Assembly: GCA_036382695.1 (NCBI GenBank)
Contig: DASVHF010000015.1
Span: forward strand, 1-21,530
Reading direction: 5' to 3'
DNA: 21,530 nucleotides
DNA from: DASVHF01 sp036382695
Lineage (GTDB): Bacteria > Patescibacteriota > Microgenomatia > Woykebacterales > RBG-16-39-9b
Part shown: positions 15,665 to 21,530 of the stretch, one piece after another
How the letters are laid out: each line of letters starts with the position of its first letter
Numbering within the stretch: the stretch's first letter is position 1
The notes under the pieces: model-generated
The model's input: only the letters and a program-made list of their open reading frames with translations
What the model was told of the DNA's origin: nothing
Databases searched by the model: none
Program-made: the position numbers and the translations under genes

Positions 15665-16722
15665 TATTAGCCGGTGGTGGAGGTACAAGACTTTGGCCAA
15701 AATCAAGGATTAAGACACCAAAGCAATTTTTGAGACTGATAAATAATAAATCCCTTTTCCAGGCCACGGTTGATCGCGTGAGGAATAAATTTTCCCATTC
15801 ACATATTTACGTAGTTGCTGCTAAAGAACTTATACCCCAGATAAAAAAAGAAGCTCCACAGCTTCCTCACGAAAATATTTTGGTCGAACCGGCTGCTAAA
15901 AACACAGCTGCTGCAGCTGGCTTAGCGGCGATTGGTATCTTCAAGAAGGATCCGGATGCGATTATCTCCACCTTAGCAGCCGACCATTACATAAAAGAAA
16001 AAAACAAATTTTTGAATATTCTTTCGGTTGCACAAAAAGCTGCTGCTAAAGGCAACTACATTGTCGCTATTGGGCTTCGGCCAACCTACGCTCACACAGG
16101 TTTTGGTTATATACATGCAAAAGACGAAGCGTTTAGAATTGATGAAACGCCTGTTTTTAAGGTAAACAGTTTTAAGGAAAAACCGGATCAAGATACAGTC
16201 CAAACCTATTTTTCTATTGGAGGATATTTTTGGAATGCCAACATTAATAGTTATAAGGTGAGGGTTTTACTTTCCGCACTCGATAAACACCATTCAGATC
16301 TTTCCAGGATTTTGAAAAAGATCGGCTTGGGAGCAAGTGAGAAAACCATCGATGAAGCCTGGCGAAGGTTGCCTTCAGAGCCAATCGACACAGTAGTCTT
16401 AGAAAAAGCAAAAAACGTTTTAATGGTGCCAGGTGATTTTTCTTGGTTCGACGTCGGCGATTGGAATACTGTTTACAACATTTTATCATCCATACCCAGC
16501 AGTAACGTGATAATTGAAAAAGGCAGGTCCAACCACATTGGCTTTGATACAAAAGGCTGCTTGTTTTATGGCGGTGGTCGTATGATAGCAACTATCGGGG
16601 TAAAAGATTTGGTCATTATTGACACTCCGGATGCCTTGCTGGTTTGTCCGAAAAATCGATCCCAAGAAGTAAAAAAGTTAGTTGAAAAACTCGCCTCCGG
16701 AAAAAAGCGAATTTATCTGTGA
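15637..16722 (+). CDS. manC: Mannose-1-phosphate guanylyltransferase
   Basis: A 361-residue cytoplasmic enzyme that joins mannose-1-phosphate and GTP to give GDP-mannose. Signatures in order: VILAGGGGTRLWPKSR (NTP loop), KTPKQFLRL, EPAAKNTAAAAGLAAI, LAADHYI (metal-binding Asp), AHTGFGYIHAK, FKEKPD, YFWNANI and VPGDFSWFDVGDWNTVY. It is the single-domain form, lacking the C-terminal phosphomannose isomerase domain of the ~470-residue bifunctional enzymes; the isomerase and phosphomannomutase must be encoded elsewhere. It overlaps the preceding glycosyltransferase by 28 nt and is followed by a 89-nt gap before the phosphoglycosyl transferase. Product GDP-mannose likely feeds one or more of the GT4 enzymes here. 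Confidence 0.93.
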   Translation: MAKPKNYIVILAGGGGTRLWPKSRIKTPKQFLRLINNKSLFQATVDRVRNKFSHSHIYVVAAKELIPQIKKEAPQLPHENILVEPAAKNTAAAAGLAAIGIFKKDPDAIISTLAADHYIKEKNKFLNILSVAQKAAAKGNYIVAIGLRPTYAHTGFGYIHAKDEAFRIDETPVFKVNSFKEKPDQDTVQTYFSIGGYFWNANINSYKVRVLLSALDKHHSDLSRILKKIGLGASEKTIDEAWRRLPSEPIDTVVLEKAKNVLMVPGDFSWFDVGDWNTVYNILSSIPSSNVIIEKGRSNHIGFDTKGCLFYGGGRMIATIGVKDLVIIDTPDALLVCPKNRSQEVKKLVEKLASGKKRIYL

Positions 16723-16727
16723 TTAAT

Positions 16728-16797
16728 CCACGAAGTGGTCGCAGCATCCGTGAGTACTCAAATTTTGAGTGTGACGAAAATATTTGATTACGGAGGA
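16728..16797 (+). repeat. Clustered palindromes between manC and the phosphoglycosyl transferase
   Basis: A short hairpin CCAC-GAA-GTGG lies at 16728-16738. A near-perfect 15-nt palindrome, ACTCAAA-T-TTTGAGT, lies at 16756-16770 and can extend by two G-T pairs. TCCGT (16747-16751) and ACGGA (about 16790-16794) could close an outer stem. No T-run follows. The segment fills most of the gap and looks like a small structured repeat or a processing/attenuation site. Confidence 0.45.
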
Positions 16798-16806
16798 TGA
16801 TATAAT
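16798..16806 (+). promoter_or_regulatory. Extended -10 promoter of the phosphoglycosyl transferase
   Basis: TGATATAAT is a perfect extended -10 element. Only 5 nt separate it from ATG 16812, so the transcript would start at or about one base beyond the first base of that ATG; a true start one or two bases earlier would make it leaderless. A TTG at 16806 lies inside the box and is therefore an unlikely start. No -35 is needed for this promoter class. Confidence 0.6.
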
Positions 16807-16811
16807 TGGGT

Positions 16812-17453
16812 ATGTGGTACTTTGCCATCAAGCGTGTTATTGATATACTTGGATCTTTGTTTGGGTTGGTCTTAACAGCTCCGCTTTTTTTAGCCGTTGC
16901 AGCTGCAATAAAGCTTGATTCTTCTGGGCCTGTTTTCGCTGATACTCCACAACGTGTTGGCAAGGGAGGACGGGTTTTCAAAATGTATAAATTTCGTTCG
17001 ATGATAAAAGACGCCCACCTGCTACTAAGAAAGGATCCAAAGTTTAAAAAGTTGTATGAGCAGTATAAAAATAATGACTTTAAAGTTGGTACAGACGAGG
17101 ATCCTAGGATTACTCGTATTGGTAGATTTATTAGAAAGACCTCGCTTGATGAACTGCCGCAGCTAGCAAATATTTTAAGGGGTGAGATGAGCTTGGTTGG
17201 ACCTAGAGCTTTCCATGTTGATGAGCTGGCGGAGCAACAGAAGCGTTTTCCCAACTCAAAAAAAAACGTGGGGAAAGCACTTTCAGTTAAACCCGGGCTG
17301 ACTGGTCCTTGGCAGGTGTCGGGGAGGAGTAGTATCGACTTTCCTGATAGAATAAAGTTGGACGCCGCGTATGCTCAAAGCAGATCTATACTGACCGATC
17401 TCATAATTTTGGTCAAGACAATCCCAGCAGTTCTCGGGGGCGAGCGAAGTTAA
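16812..17453 (+). CDS. Polyprenyl-phosphate phosphoglycosyl transferase (bacterial sugar transferase, PglC-like)
   Basis: A 213-residue monotopic phosphoglycosyl transferase that starts glycan assembly by moving a sugar-1-phosphate from a UDP-sugar to undecaprenyl (polyprenyl) phosphate at the inner membrane face. One hydrophobic re-entrant helix spans about residues 6-32 (IDILGSLFGLVLTAPLFLAV). Then come KMYKFRSM, RITRIGRFIRKTSLDELPQ with the catalytic Asp-Glu pair D113-E114, LRGEMSLVGPR and VKPGLTGPWQVSGRS, all PF02397 hallmarks. It is the short form without the N-terminal four-helix domain of WbaP/WcaJ. ATG 16812 is preferred over TTG 16806. It stands 5 nt before the DUF4012 gene and is the only initiating enzyme in the window, so it probably primes the glycan extended by the GT4 set. 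The sugar identity is not predictable. Confidence 0.92.
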   Translation: MWYFAIKRVIDILGSLFGLVLTAPLFLAVAAAIKLDSSGPVFADTPQRVGKGGRVFKMYKFRSMIKDAHLLLRKDPKFKKLYEQYKNNDFKVGTDEDPRITRIGRFIRKTSLDELPQLANILRGEMSLVGPRAFHVDELAEQQKRFPNSKKNVGKALSVKPGLTGPWQVSGRSSIDFPDRIKLDAAYAQSRSILTDLIILVKTIPAVLGGERS

Positions 17454-17458
17454 ATTTT

Positions 17459-19342
17459 ATGCCAATCACTCACGTAGAAATAGAAGGAGAAAAACTTGCC
17501 AAACGTAGACGTAAGCTACCTTGGCTGAAGATTTTTCTTGGGGTCTTTGTAACTTTATTTCTAATTACTTCGGCTGCTACGGTTTATTTCTACCCAAAGA
17601 TTAAAGTGTTAGCCGCTGACTTAGATAAAGTATCCTCCCAAACCCAAGTGGTGAAAAAAGCTGTCGAAGAACAAAATGTAACGGGGGCAAAAGAATCTGT
17701 ATTAGATTTGAGAGACGACTTAGAGAAAACCCAGAAAGATTTGTCAAAGTTAAAAATAGTAAGCTGGGTACCTATTATTAGTGGCTACTACAAAGATGCC
17801 GAACATGCCTTGAGGGTGGGGGTTTATGCCACAGAAGTGGGTGAGATAGTGGCAGATACTATCATACCCTTTGGAGATATCCTAGGTTTGAAGGGGGTAA
17901 AGAGCAATTTGAAGGCTGAAGAAAAGGTGGAGGTTTTGGTAACCAAAGTTTTTCCGACACTTTCGAAGCGTACCGAAGAACTAGAAGCCATTGTTGAAAA
18001 AATTGAGACCGAGCTCGACCAAATAAACGCGTCAAGATACTCAGAAAACCTTACGATTAAAGGTGTCAAGATTCATAAAGTTTTGGTAGATGCTCAGGAG
18101 GCAGTTGACAAGGGGCAGGAGTATTTGCCTATTGCCAAGAATGCATCAGAAACTCTTCCATCAGTTCTCGGCTACAAGAAAGAAAGGACTTACCTACTTT
18201 GGTTCCAAAATGATAAGGAACTACGGCCGACCGGTGGTTTTATTACCTCCTACGCAATTGCTAGAGTAAAAAATGGAAAATTGCTGGATATCGAAAGTGA
18301 TGATATATACAATCTAGACAAAAGATTTGTCCCTTTTGAGCCGCCGCCAGAACCATTGCGGAAATACCTGTTATTAAAAATTTATCCGCTAAGAGATACC
18401 AATATCTCACCAGATTACAAAATTTCGGCCCAGAAATTTGAAAGCTTCTATGAAAGAATCCCGGATATGCCAAAGATTGATGGAATAATAGCAATTGACA
18501 CCGAGCTAGTAAGGAAATTTCTAGAAATTACCGGCCCGATAACTGTGGAAAAATACAATGAAACTTTCTCAGCTGAAGACCATCCAGTTTACAAAATCCC
18601 CGACGTTGTTTATAAATTGGAGCTTTATGCCGAGCGGCTTCTGCGTGGAAAGCATGACAGAAAAGGAATCATTGGCGATTTGATGGATGAAATGCTGGAA
18701 AAACTTCTTTCTGCACCCTCAGAAAAATTCCCGTTAATATTTGAGACGTTTATCGCCTCCGCGGAAAGTAAGAATATCCTATTTTATTTTAAAGAAAAAG
18801 AAGCCCAGAGGTTAGCAGAAGATCTTAACTACGCTGGGAGAATAAAGAGTTTTGATGGTGATTATCTCCATGTAAACAACGCCAATTTCGCGGGGTTGAA
18901 AGGAAACCTTTACATAAAAGCTTTGGTCGTGCAGGATATAGTTGTGGCTGAGGATGGTACAGTTAATAAAAAAGTTACAGTTACTTTGCGAAATACTGAA
19001 AAGGCGGACGGTTGGTTAAATTCAGTTTACCAAAATTGGATGCGAATTTATGTGCCAAAAGGCTCGAAGCTACTTAAAAAGGAAGTTTTCATCGATTTTG
19101 CCCAGAAAAAGGAGTTTGACAAGATAGTCTGGGAAAGCTTTTCACGTACTATGCCGCTAAATTTTAGTGAGACCTCTTTTTCTTATCGACTGCCCTTCAA
19201 AGTAGAAAAAGGACAAATGTATAAACTGCTAATTCAGAAACAGGGGGGTAGTACCGATCCTCATATGATAATCCGAGTAAATGGCAACAAGCTTTTTGAG
19301 TTTGATTTGAAAAAAGACACCGAGCTTGAGTTCAATATTTAA
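17459..19342 (+). CDS. DUF4012 domain-containing membrane-anchored protein
   Basis: A 627-residue protein with a basic N-terminus (KRRRKLPW), one membrane segment at about residues 22-44 and a large presumably external part. Residues about 50-110 are Lys/Glu-rich and helical (likely coiled coil). The DUF4012 core follows, recognised by YLLWFQNDKELRPTGGFITS near residue 250, a motif highly characteristic of this family. The C-terminal third (about 470-627) is beta-rich, containing VTVTLRNTEKADG and YRLPFKVEKGQMYKLL. The biochemical role of DUF4012 is unknown; it recurs in CPR and Gram-positive genomes near glycan genes. Here it sits 5 nt after the phosphoglycosyl transferase and 8 nt before recO, so it is cotranscribed with the initiating enzyme. 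A role in assembling or attaching the surface glycan is plausible but inferred. Confidence 0.88.
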   Translation: MPITHVEIEGEKLAKRRRKLPWLKIFLGVFVTLFLITSAATVYFYPKIKVLAADLDKVSSQTQVVKKAVEEQNVTGAKESVLDLRDDLEKTQKDLSKLKIVSWVPIISGYYKDAEHALRVGVYATEVGEIVADTIIPFGDILGLKGVKSNLKAEEKVEVLVTKVFPTLSKRTEELEAIVEKIETELDQINASRYSENLTIKGVKIHKVLVDAQEAVDKGQEYLPIAKNASETLPSVLGYKKERTYLLWFQNDKELRPTGGFITSYAIARVKNGKLLDIESDDIYNLDKRFVPFEPPPEPLRKYLLLKIYPLRDTNISPDYKISAQKFESFYERIPDMPKIDGIIAIDTELVRKFLEITGPITVEKYNETFSAEDHPVYKIPDVVYKLELYAERLLRGKHDRKGIIGDLMDEMLEKLLSAPSEKFPLIFETFIASAESKNILFYFKEKEAQRLAEDLNYAGRIKSFDGDYLHVNNANFAGLKGNLYIKALVVQDIVVAEDGTVNKKVTVTLRNTEKADGWLNSVYQNWMRIYVPKGSKLLKKEVFIDFAQKKEFDKIVWESFSRTMPLNFSETSFSYRLPFKVEKGQMYKLLIQKQGGSTDPHMIIRVNGNKLFEFDLKKDTELEFNI

Positions 19343-19350
19343 CTTACCCT

Positions 19351-20109
19351 ATGGCCCGAACGTACAGTGCGGAAGGCATAATCATCAAAAGAATCAACTT
19401 TGGTGAAGCCGATCGACTTATCACCTTCCTTTCCAGATATAAGGGTAAATTTACGGCAATAGCAAAGGGAGTTCGTAAAGTTGCCTCCCGACGCGGGCCA
19501 AACTTAGAGCTTTTAAATCATGTCAAGGTCTATTTTGCAGTTGGCAAAAATCTTGATGTAGTCACCGAGGTTCAGACTTTGACAACATTTAGAAAGATTA
19601 AGGATGATTTATTTAAGATAGGATTTAGTTTTCACCTGACCGAAATGGTAGATGAATTTTTAGCAGAAGGACAGGGTGGGAGGCAAATCTTTAATTTATT
19701 GCTGAAAACTTTAAACCTGTTGCAGGAAGAAGAAAACCCTGAGAAAGTTAAAGTCATTTTACATGCTTTTGACCTTAAGTTTTTGGAAAATGTAGGCTAT
19801 AAACCACAGCTTCTTTCCTGTGCTAAATGTAGTGCGAAACTGGGTAGCGAGCAAAACTTCTTCTCAGCCGAATTTGGGGGAATAATCGGCCAAAATTGTA
19901 GGGAAAATTCTCTATTTTCTACGCCAATTTCTCAAGACGCCATTAAAGTGTTACGGTTTTTACAAAGTAAGGGTTGGCAGGATATTAAAAGGTTGTTGGT
20001 TGATGCTTCATTGAATAGTGAGGTAGAAAGTCTATCGCGATTTTATATTGAATATCTGATGGAAAAAGAGCTAAAGAGTGCAAAATTTATTGATCAGATA
20101 AGGAATTGA
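19351..20109 (+). CDS. recO: DNA repair protein RecO
   Basis: A 252-residue RecO, which anneals single strands and helps load RecA on SSB-coated gaps with RecR in the RecF pathway. The N-terminal OB-fold begins ARTYSAEGIIIKRINFGEAD and runs to about residue 80 (LLNHVKVYFAVGKNLDVVTE). The helical C-terminal domain carries a zinc-type segment: CAKC at C157-C160, and GGIIGQNC ending at C183. The first Cys of the second expected C-x-x-C pair is Gly here, so a four-cysteine site is incomplete. Length is normal for the family. It begins 8 nt after the DUF4012 stop with no clear Shine-Dalgarno sequence. It is a housekeeping gene, marking the end of the glycan region. Structured DNA follows it before glyS. 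Confidence 0.92.
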   Translation: MARTYSAEGIIIKRINFGEADRLITFLSRYKGKFTAIAKGVRKVASRRGPNLELLNHVKVYFAVGKNLDVVTEVQTLTTFRKIKDDLFKIGFSFHLTEMVDEFLAEGQGGRQIFNLLLKTLNLLQEEENPEKVKVILHAFDLKFLENVGYKPQLLSCAKCSAKLGSEQNFFSAEFGGIIGQNCRENSLFSTPISQDAIKVLRFLQSKGWQDIKRLLVDASLNSEVESLSRFYIEYLMEKELKSAKFIDQIRN

Positions 20110-20308
20110 AGGGACGTCAGCTTGGTTTTGCCAACGTCTCTGGGTTACGAGATTTTTGGGAAATCTCGTCTGTGCCGAGTTCAGATCTCCTTTCCGGCGA
20201 TGTTTTAATCTAAAGGAGGAGGAAGGAGAGCCGGGGTTTGTACAGCTCAAGGCTTCGCACCGCCTAATCCCCTCCCTTTGGGTCTCATCGACTCTCCTTC
20301 TCCTCGCC
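20110..20308. other. Strongly structured recO-glyS intergenic region, candidate small RNA
   Basis: Three folds are visible. GACG/CGTC with TTGG/CCAA lies just after the recO stop (about 20113-20138). A perfect 9-bp stem, ACGAGATTT/AAATCTCGT, lies at 20147-20169 with a 5-nt loop. The largest spans 20196-20308: GAGGAG and AAGGAGAG (20216-20230, one bulged G) pair perfectly with CTCTCCTT and CTCCTC (20292-20305), enclosing GGGG/CCCC (20233-20236/20269-20272) and AGGC/GCCT (20250-20253/20262-20265). No known RNA class is recognised: no T-box, glycine riboswitch, tmRNA, SRP or RNase P signatures. A TATAAT on the minus strand begins just beyond the outer stem, so the RNA could be made antisense to the recO end. 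A run of palindromic repeats is the main alternative. Confidence 0.4.
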
Positions 20309-20312
20309 AAAA

Positions 20313-20340
20313 ATTATAACCTGGGAAATTACAAACACAA
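20313..20340 (-). promoter_or_regulatory. Minus-strand promoter-like sequence facing recO
   Basis: Read on the minus strand, TTGTGT (20340-20335) is followed after 16 nt by TATAAT (20318-20313). The predicted start near 20306-20308 coincides with the first base pairs of the large fold, beginning GGCGAGGAG. This supports a minus-strand structured transcript, though the -35 match is only partial. Confidence 0.35.
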
Positions 20341-20389
20341 CAAACATTGGAAAGGTTGTTTGTAGGCTTTAGATTCGTTAGAATGCATC

Positions 20390-20417
20390 TTGAAATAGTA
20401 AGAATGCGAGATATACT
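20390..20417 (+). promoter_or_regulatory. glyS: glyS promoter (TTGAAA - 16 nt - TATACT)
   Basis: TTGAAA at 20390-20395 and TATACT at 20412-20417 with a 16-nt spacer form the best sigma-70-type promoter in the window. The predicted start is about 20424, giving a leader of roughly five nucleotides before ATG 20429. The structured region therefore lies upstream of, not within, the glyS message from this promoter. The 75 bases to its left contain an ACAAAC/GTTTGT inverted repeat (20331-20363) with a small bulge. Confidence 0.6.
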
Positions 20418-20428
20418 GTATTGAAGTT

Positions 20429-21530
20429 ATGGCAGACCTGATGGAAAAAATTGTTTCACTTGCCAAGCGGCGTGGATTCGTCTTTCCGGGAAGTGAAATT
20501 TATAGCGGTCTTGGTGGAGTTTATGATTTTGGGCCGCTTGGTGTGGAGCTTGCAAATAATATAAAGTCTGCTTGGTGGAAAAACATTGTCCAGGAAAGGG
20601 ATAATGTGGTGGGTCTTGATAGCGCAATTTTGATGAACAGGCAAGTTTGGCACACGTCCGGTCACGTGGAAAGCTTTGCCGATCCTTTGGTTGAGTGTAA
20701 AAACTGCCATTCTCGTTTCAGGGAAGATACTCTGCCAAAATCAAGAAATTGCCCTACCTGTGGGAAAAATAATTGGACGCCGCCTCGGATGTTCAATCTA
20801 ATGTTCAAAACTCATATTGGTCCGACGGAGGAAGAAGCGGATGAAACCTTCTTGCGGCCGGAGACAGCTCAGGGGATTTTTGTTAATTTCGGTAACGTGA
20901 TAGACACAATGCGCGTCAAGCTTCCTTTTGGAATGGCTCAGATCGGTAAAGGTTTTCGTAATGAGATAACGATTGGTAACTTTTTATTTCGGGTGCGCGA
21001 ATTTGAAATGATGGAGCTGGAATATTTTACCTACCCAAAACAAGCAGAGAAAGACTTTGAATATTGGAAAAAAGAAAGAATGGATTGGTTTGTTGGGTTG
21101 GGAATTGATAAAAAGAATCTAAGATTTAGAGAGCACGAGGATGACGAGCGGGCCCATTATGCTGTAAAAAGTGTTGATATCGAATATAACTGGCCCTTTG
21201 GTGGCTGGTTGGAACTAGAAGGAATTGCGAACCGGACGGATTACGACCTGAAACAACACGCTAAAGAAAGCGGCAAAGATTTGTCTTATTTCGATGAAGA
21301 GACAAAAGAAAAAATTGTTCCTTACGTAATTGAACCATCATTGGGAATTGGCCGAGCAATGCTGGCTTTTTTGATCGATGCTTATGAAGAGAGTGATGCG
21401 CCAACGGCCGGATCCCCCTCCGCCAAGGCTTCGGGGGACAAGAGGGGTGAAACAGAGAAAAGGGTTGTTCTCAAATTAGACCCAAGACTTGCTCCAGTTA
21501 AAGTTGCCGTACTCCCGCTGGTTAAAGACG
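20429..21530 (+). CDS. glyS: Glycyl-tRNA synthetase, dimeric (GlyQS) type, 5' part
   Basis: The first 367 residues of a class II synthetase that charges tRNA-Gly; the gene runs off the right end. It is the single-chain alpha2 type, not the separate GlyQ/GlyS alpha2beta2 enzyme. MEKIVSLAKRRGFVFPGSEI and YDFGPLGVELANNIK open the catalytic core. A zinc ribbon follows, with C90-x2-C93 and C108-x2-C111. FLRPETAQGIFVNF, QIGKGFRNEITIG (motif 2) and YVIEPSLGIGRAMLAFL (motif 3) are intact. After AYEESDA a short Ser/Ala/Lys/Gly-rich insert (about residues 325-341), encoded by a palindromic DNA segment, precedes VVLKLDPRLAPVKVAVLPL, the start of the anticodon-binding domain. ATG 20429 follows a good promoter by 11 nt and no Shine-Dalgarno sequence is seen. 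Confidence 0.95.
   Translation, partial: MADLMEKIVSLAKRRGFVFPGSEIYSGLGGVYDFGPLGVELANNIKSAWWKNIVQERDNVVGLDSAILMNRQVWHTSGHVESFADPLVECKNCHSRFREDTLPKSRNCPTCGKNNWTPPRMFNLMFKTHIGPTEEEADETFLRPETAQGIFVNFGNVIDTMRVKLPFGMAQIGKGFRNEITIGNFLFRVREFEMMELEYFTYPKQAEKDFEYWKKERMDWFVGLGIDKKNLRFREHEDDERAHYAVKSVDIEYNWPFGGWLELEGIANRTDYDLKQHAKESGKDLSYFDEETKEKIVPYVIEPSLGIGRAMLAFLIDAYEESDAPTAGSPSAKASGDKRGETEKRVVLKLDPRLAPVKVAVLPLVKD
21413..21438 (+). repeat. G/C-rich palindromic insertion within glyS
   Basis: CCTCCG (21417-21422) pairs with CGGGGG (21432-21437, one G-T pair) around a 9-nt loop; alternatively TCCCCC (21413-21418) pairs with GGGGGA (21433-21438). The segment is far richer in G and C than the surrounding gene and encodes SPSAKASGD in frame. 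It shares the 10-mer CAAGGCTTCG with the recO-glyS intergenic fold (20248-20257). This looks like a small palindromic element tolerated between two protein domains. Confidence 0.6.

Noticed and set aside
16806..16811. TTG 16806 as start of the phosphoglycosyl transferase
   Set aside because: The TTG begins inside the TATAAT element, so it would not be on the transcript; ATG 16812 fits.
20071..20310. Minus-strand open frame of 79 codons across the recO-glyS gap
   Set aside because: It is rich in Arg and Ser, overlaps the recO end, and follows the palindromic structures rather than protein-like composition. An RNA or repeat explanation fits better.
20110..20428. T-box or glycine riboswitch controlling glyS
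   Set aside because: No T-box consensus, specifier arrangement or terminator/antiterminator pair, and no glycine aptamer signature; the glyS promoter is downstream of the folds.
1..21530. CRISPR array, tRNA or rRNA genes, insertion sequences
   Set aside because: No spaced direct repeats, no cloverleaf with a T-loop consensus outside coding sequence, no rRNA-like conserved stretches and no transposase or integrase homologue were seen on either strand.

Overview
The window reads as a stretch of a Candidate Phyla Radiation (Patescibacteria) genome, most likely Microgenomates-like. That placement is inferred from gene content: a DUF4012 membrane protein next to a small phosphoglycosyl transferase, a recO-glyS tail, many divergent family-4 glycosyltransferases and compact intergenic regions. 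TGA is used as a stop (for example by the genes ending at 4440, 8029, 16722 and 20109). This is the standard bacterial code and argues against the UGA-glycine lineages (Gracilibacteria, Absconditabacteria).

Layout. (1) Positions 2-8029, plus strand: the 3' end of a non-hydrolysing UDP-GlcNAc 2-epimerase, a GT4 glycosyltransferase, an O-antigen ligase/polymerase-like membrane protein, then four more GT4 enzymes, several translationally coupled. (2) Positions 8022-11114, minus strand: an inverted trio of a GT4 enzyme, a LicC-like nucleotidyltransferase and a CDP-glycerol glycerophosphotransferase-like protein, converging on block 1 with an 8-bp tail overlap. (3) Positions 11411-14470: a 1019-residue membrane-anchored protein joining a PGRP/amidase domain, a subtilisin-like protease and four C-terminal repeats. 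(4) Positions 14522-19342: a seventh GT4 enzyme, mannose-1-phosphate guanylyltransferase, a priming phosphoglycosyl transferase and a DUF4012 protein. (5) Positions 19351-21530: recO, a structured 319-bp gap, and the 5' part of a dimeric-type glycyl-tRNA synthetase.

Together blocks 1, 2 and 4 form a surface-glycan locus. The epimerase and ManC supply UDP-ManNAc-type and GDP-mannose donors. The phosphoglycosyl transferase loads the first sugar on polyprenyl phosphate, the GT4 enzymes extend it, the Wzy/WaaL-like protein polymerises or transfers the product, and the minus-strand trio may add a CDP-activated alcohol phosphate. No flippase or exporter is visible in the window.

Most notable points: the amidase-subtilase fusion; a consistent pattern of TATAAT boxes only 5-9 nt before start codons, which implies leaderless mRNAs; a frame-breaking 7-bp tandem repeat inside a glycosyltransferase gene; an in-frame palindromic insertion in glyS; and a strongly folded region between recO and glyS with a promoter-like sequence on the minus strand.
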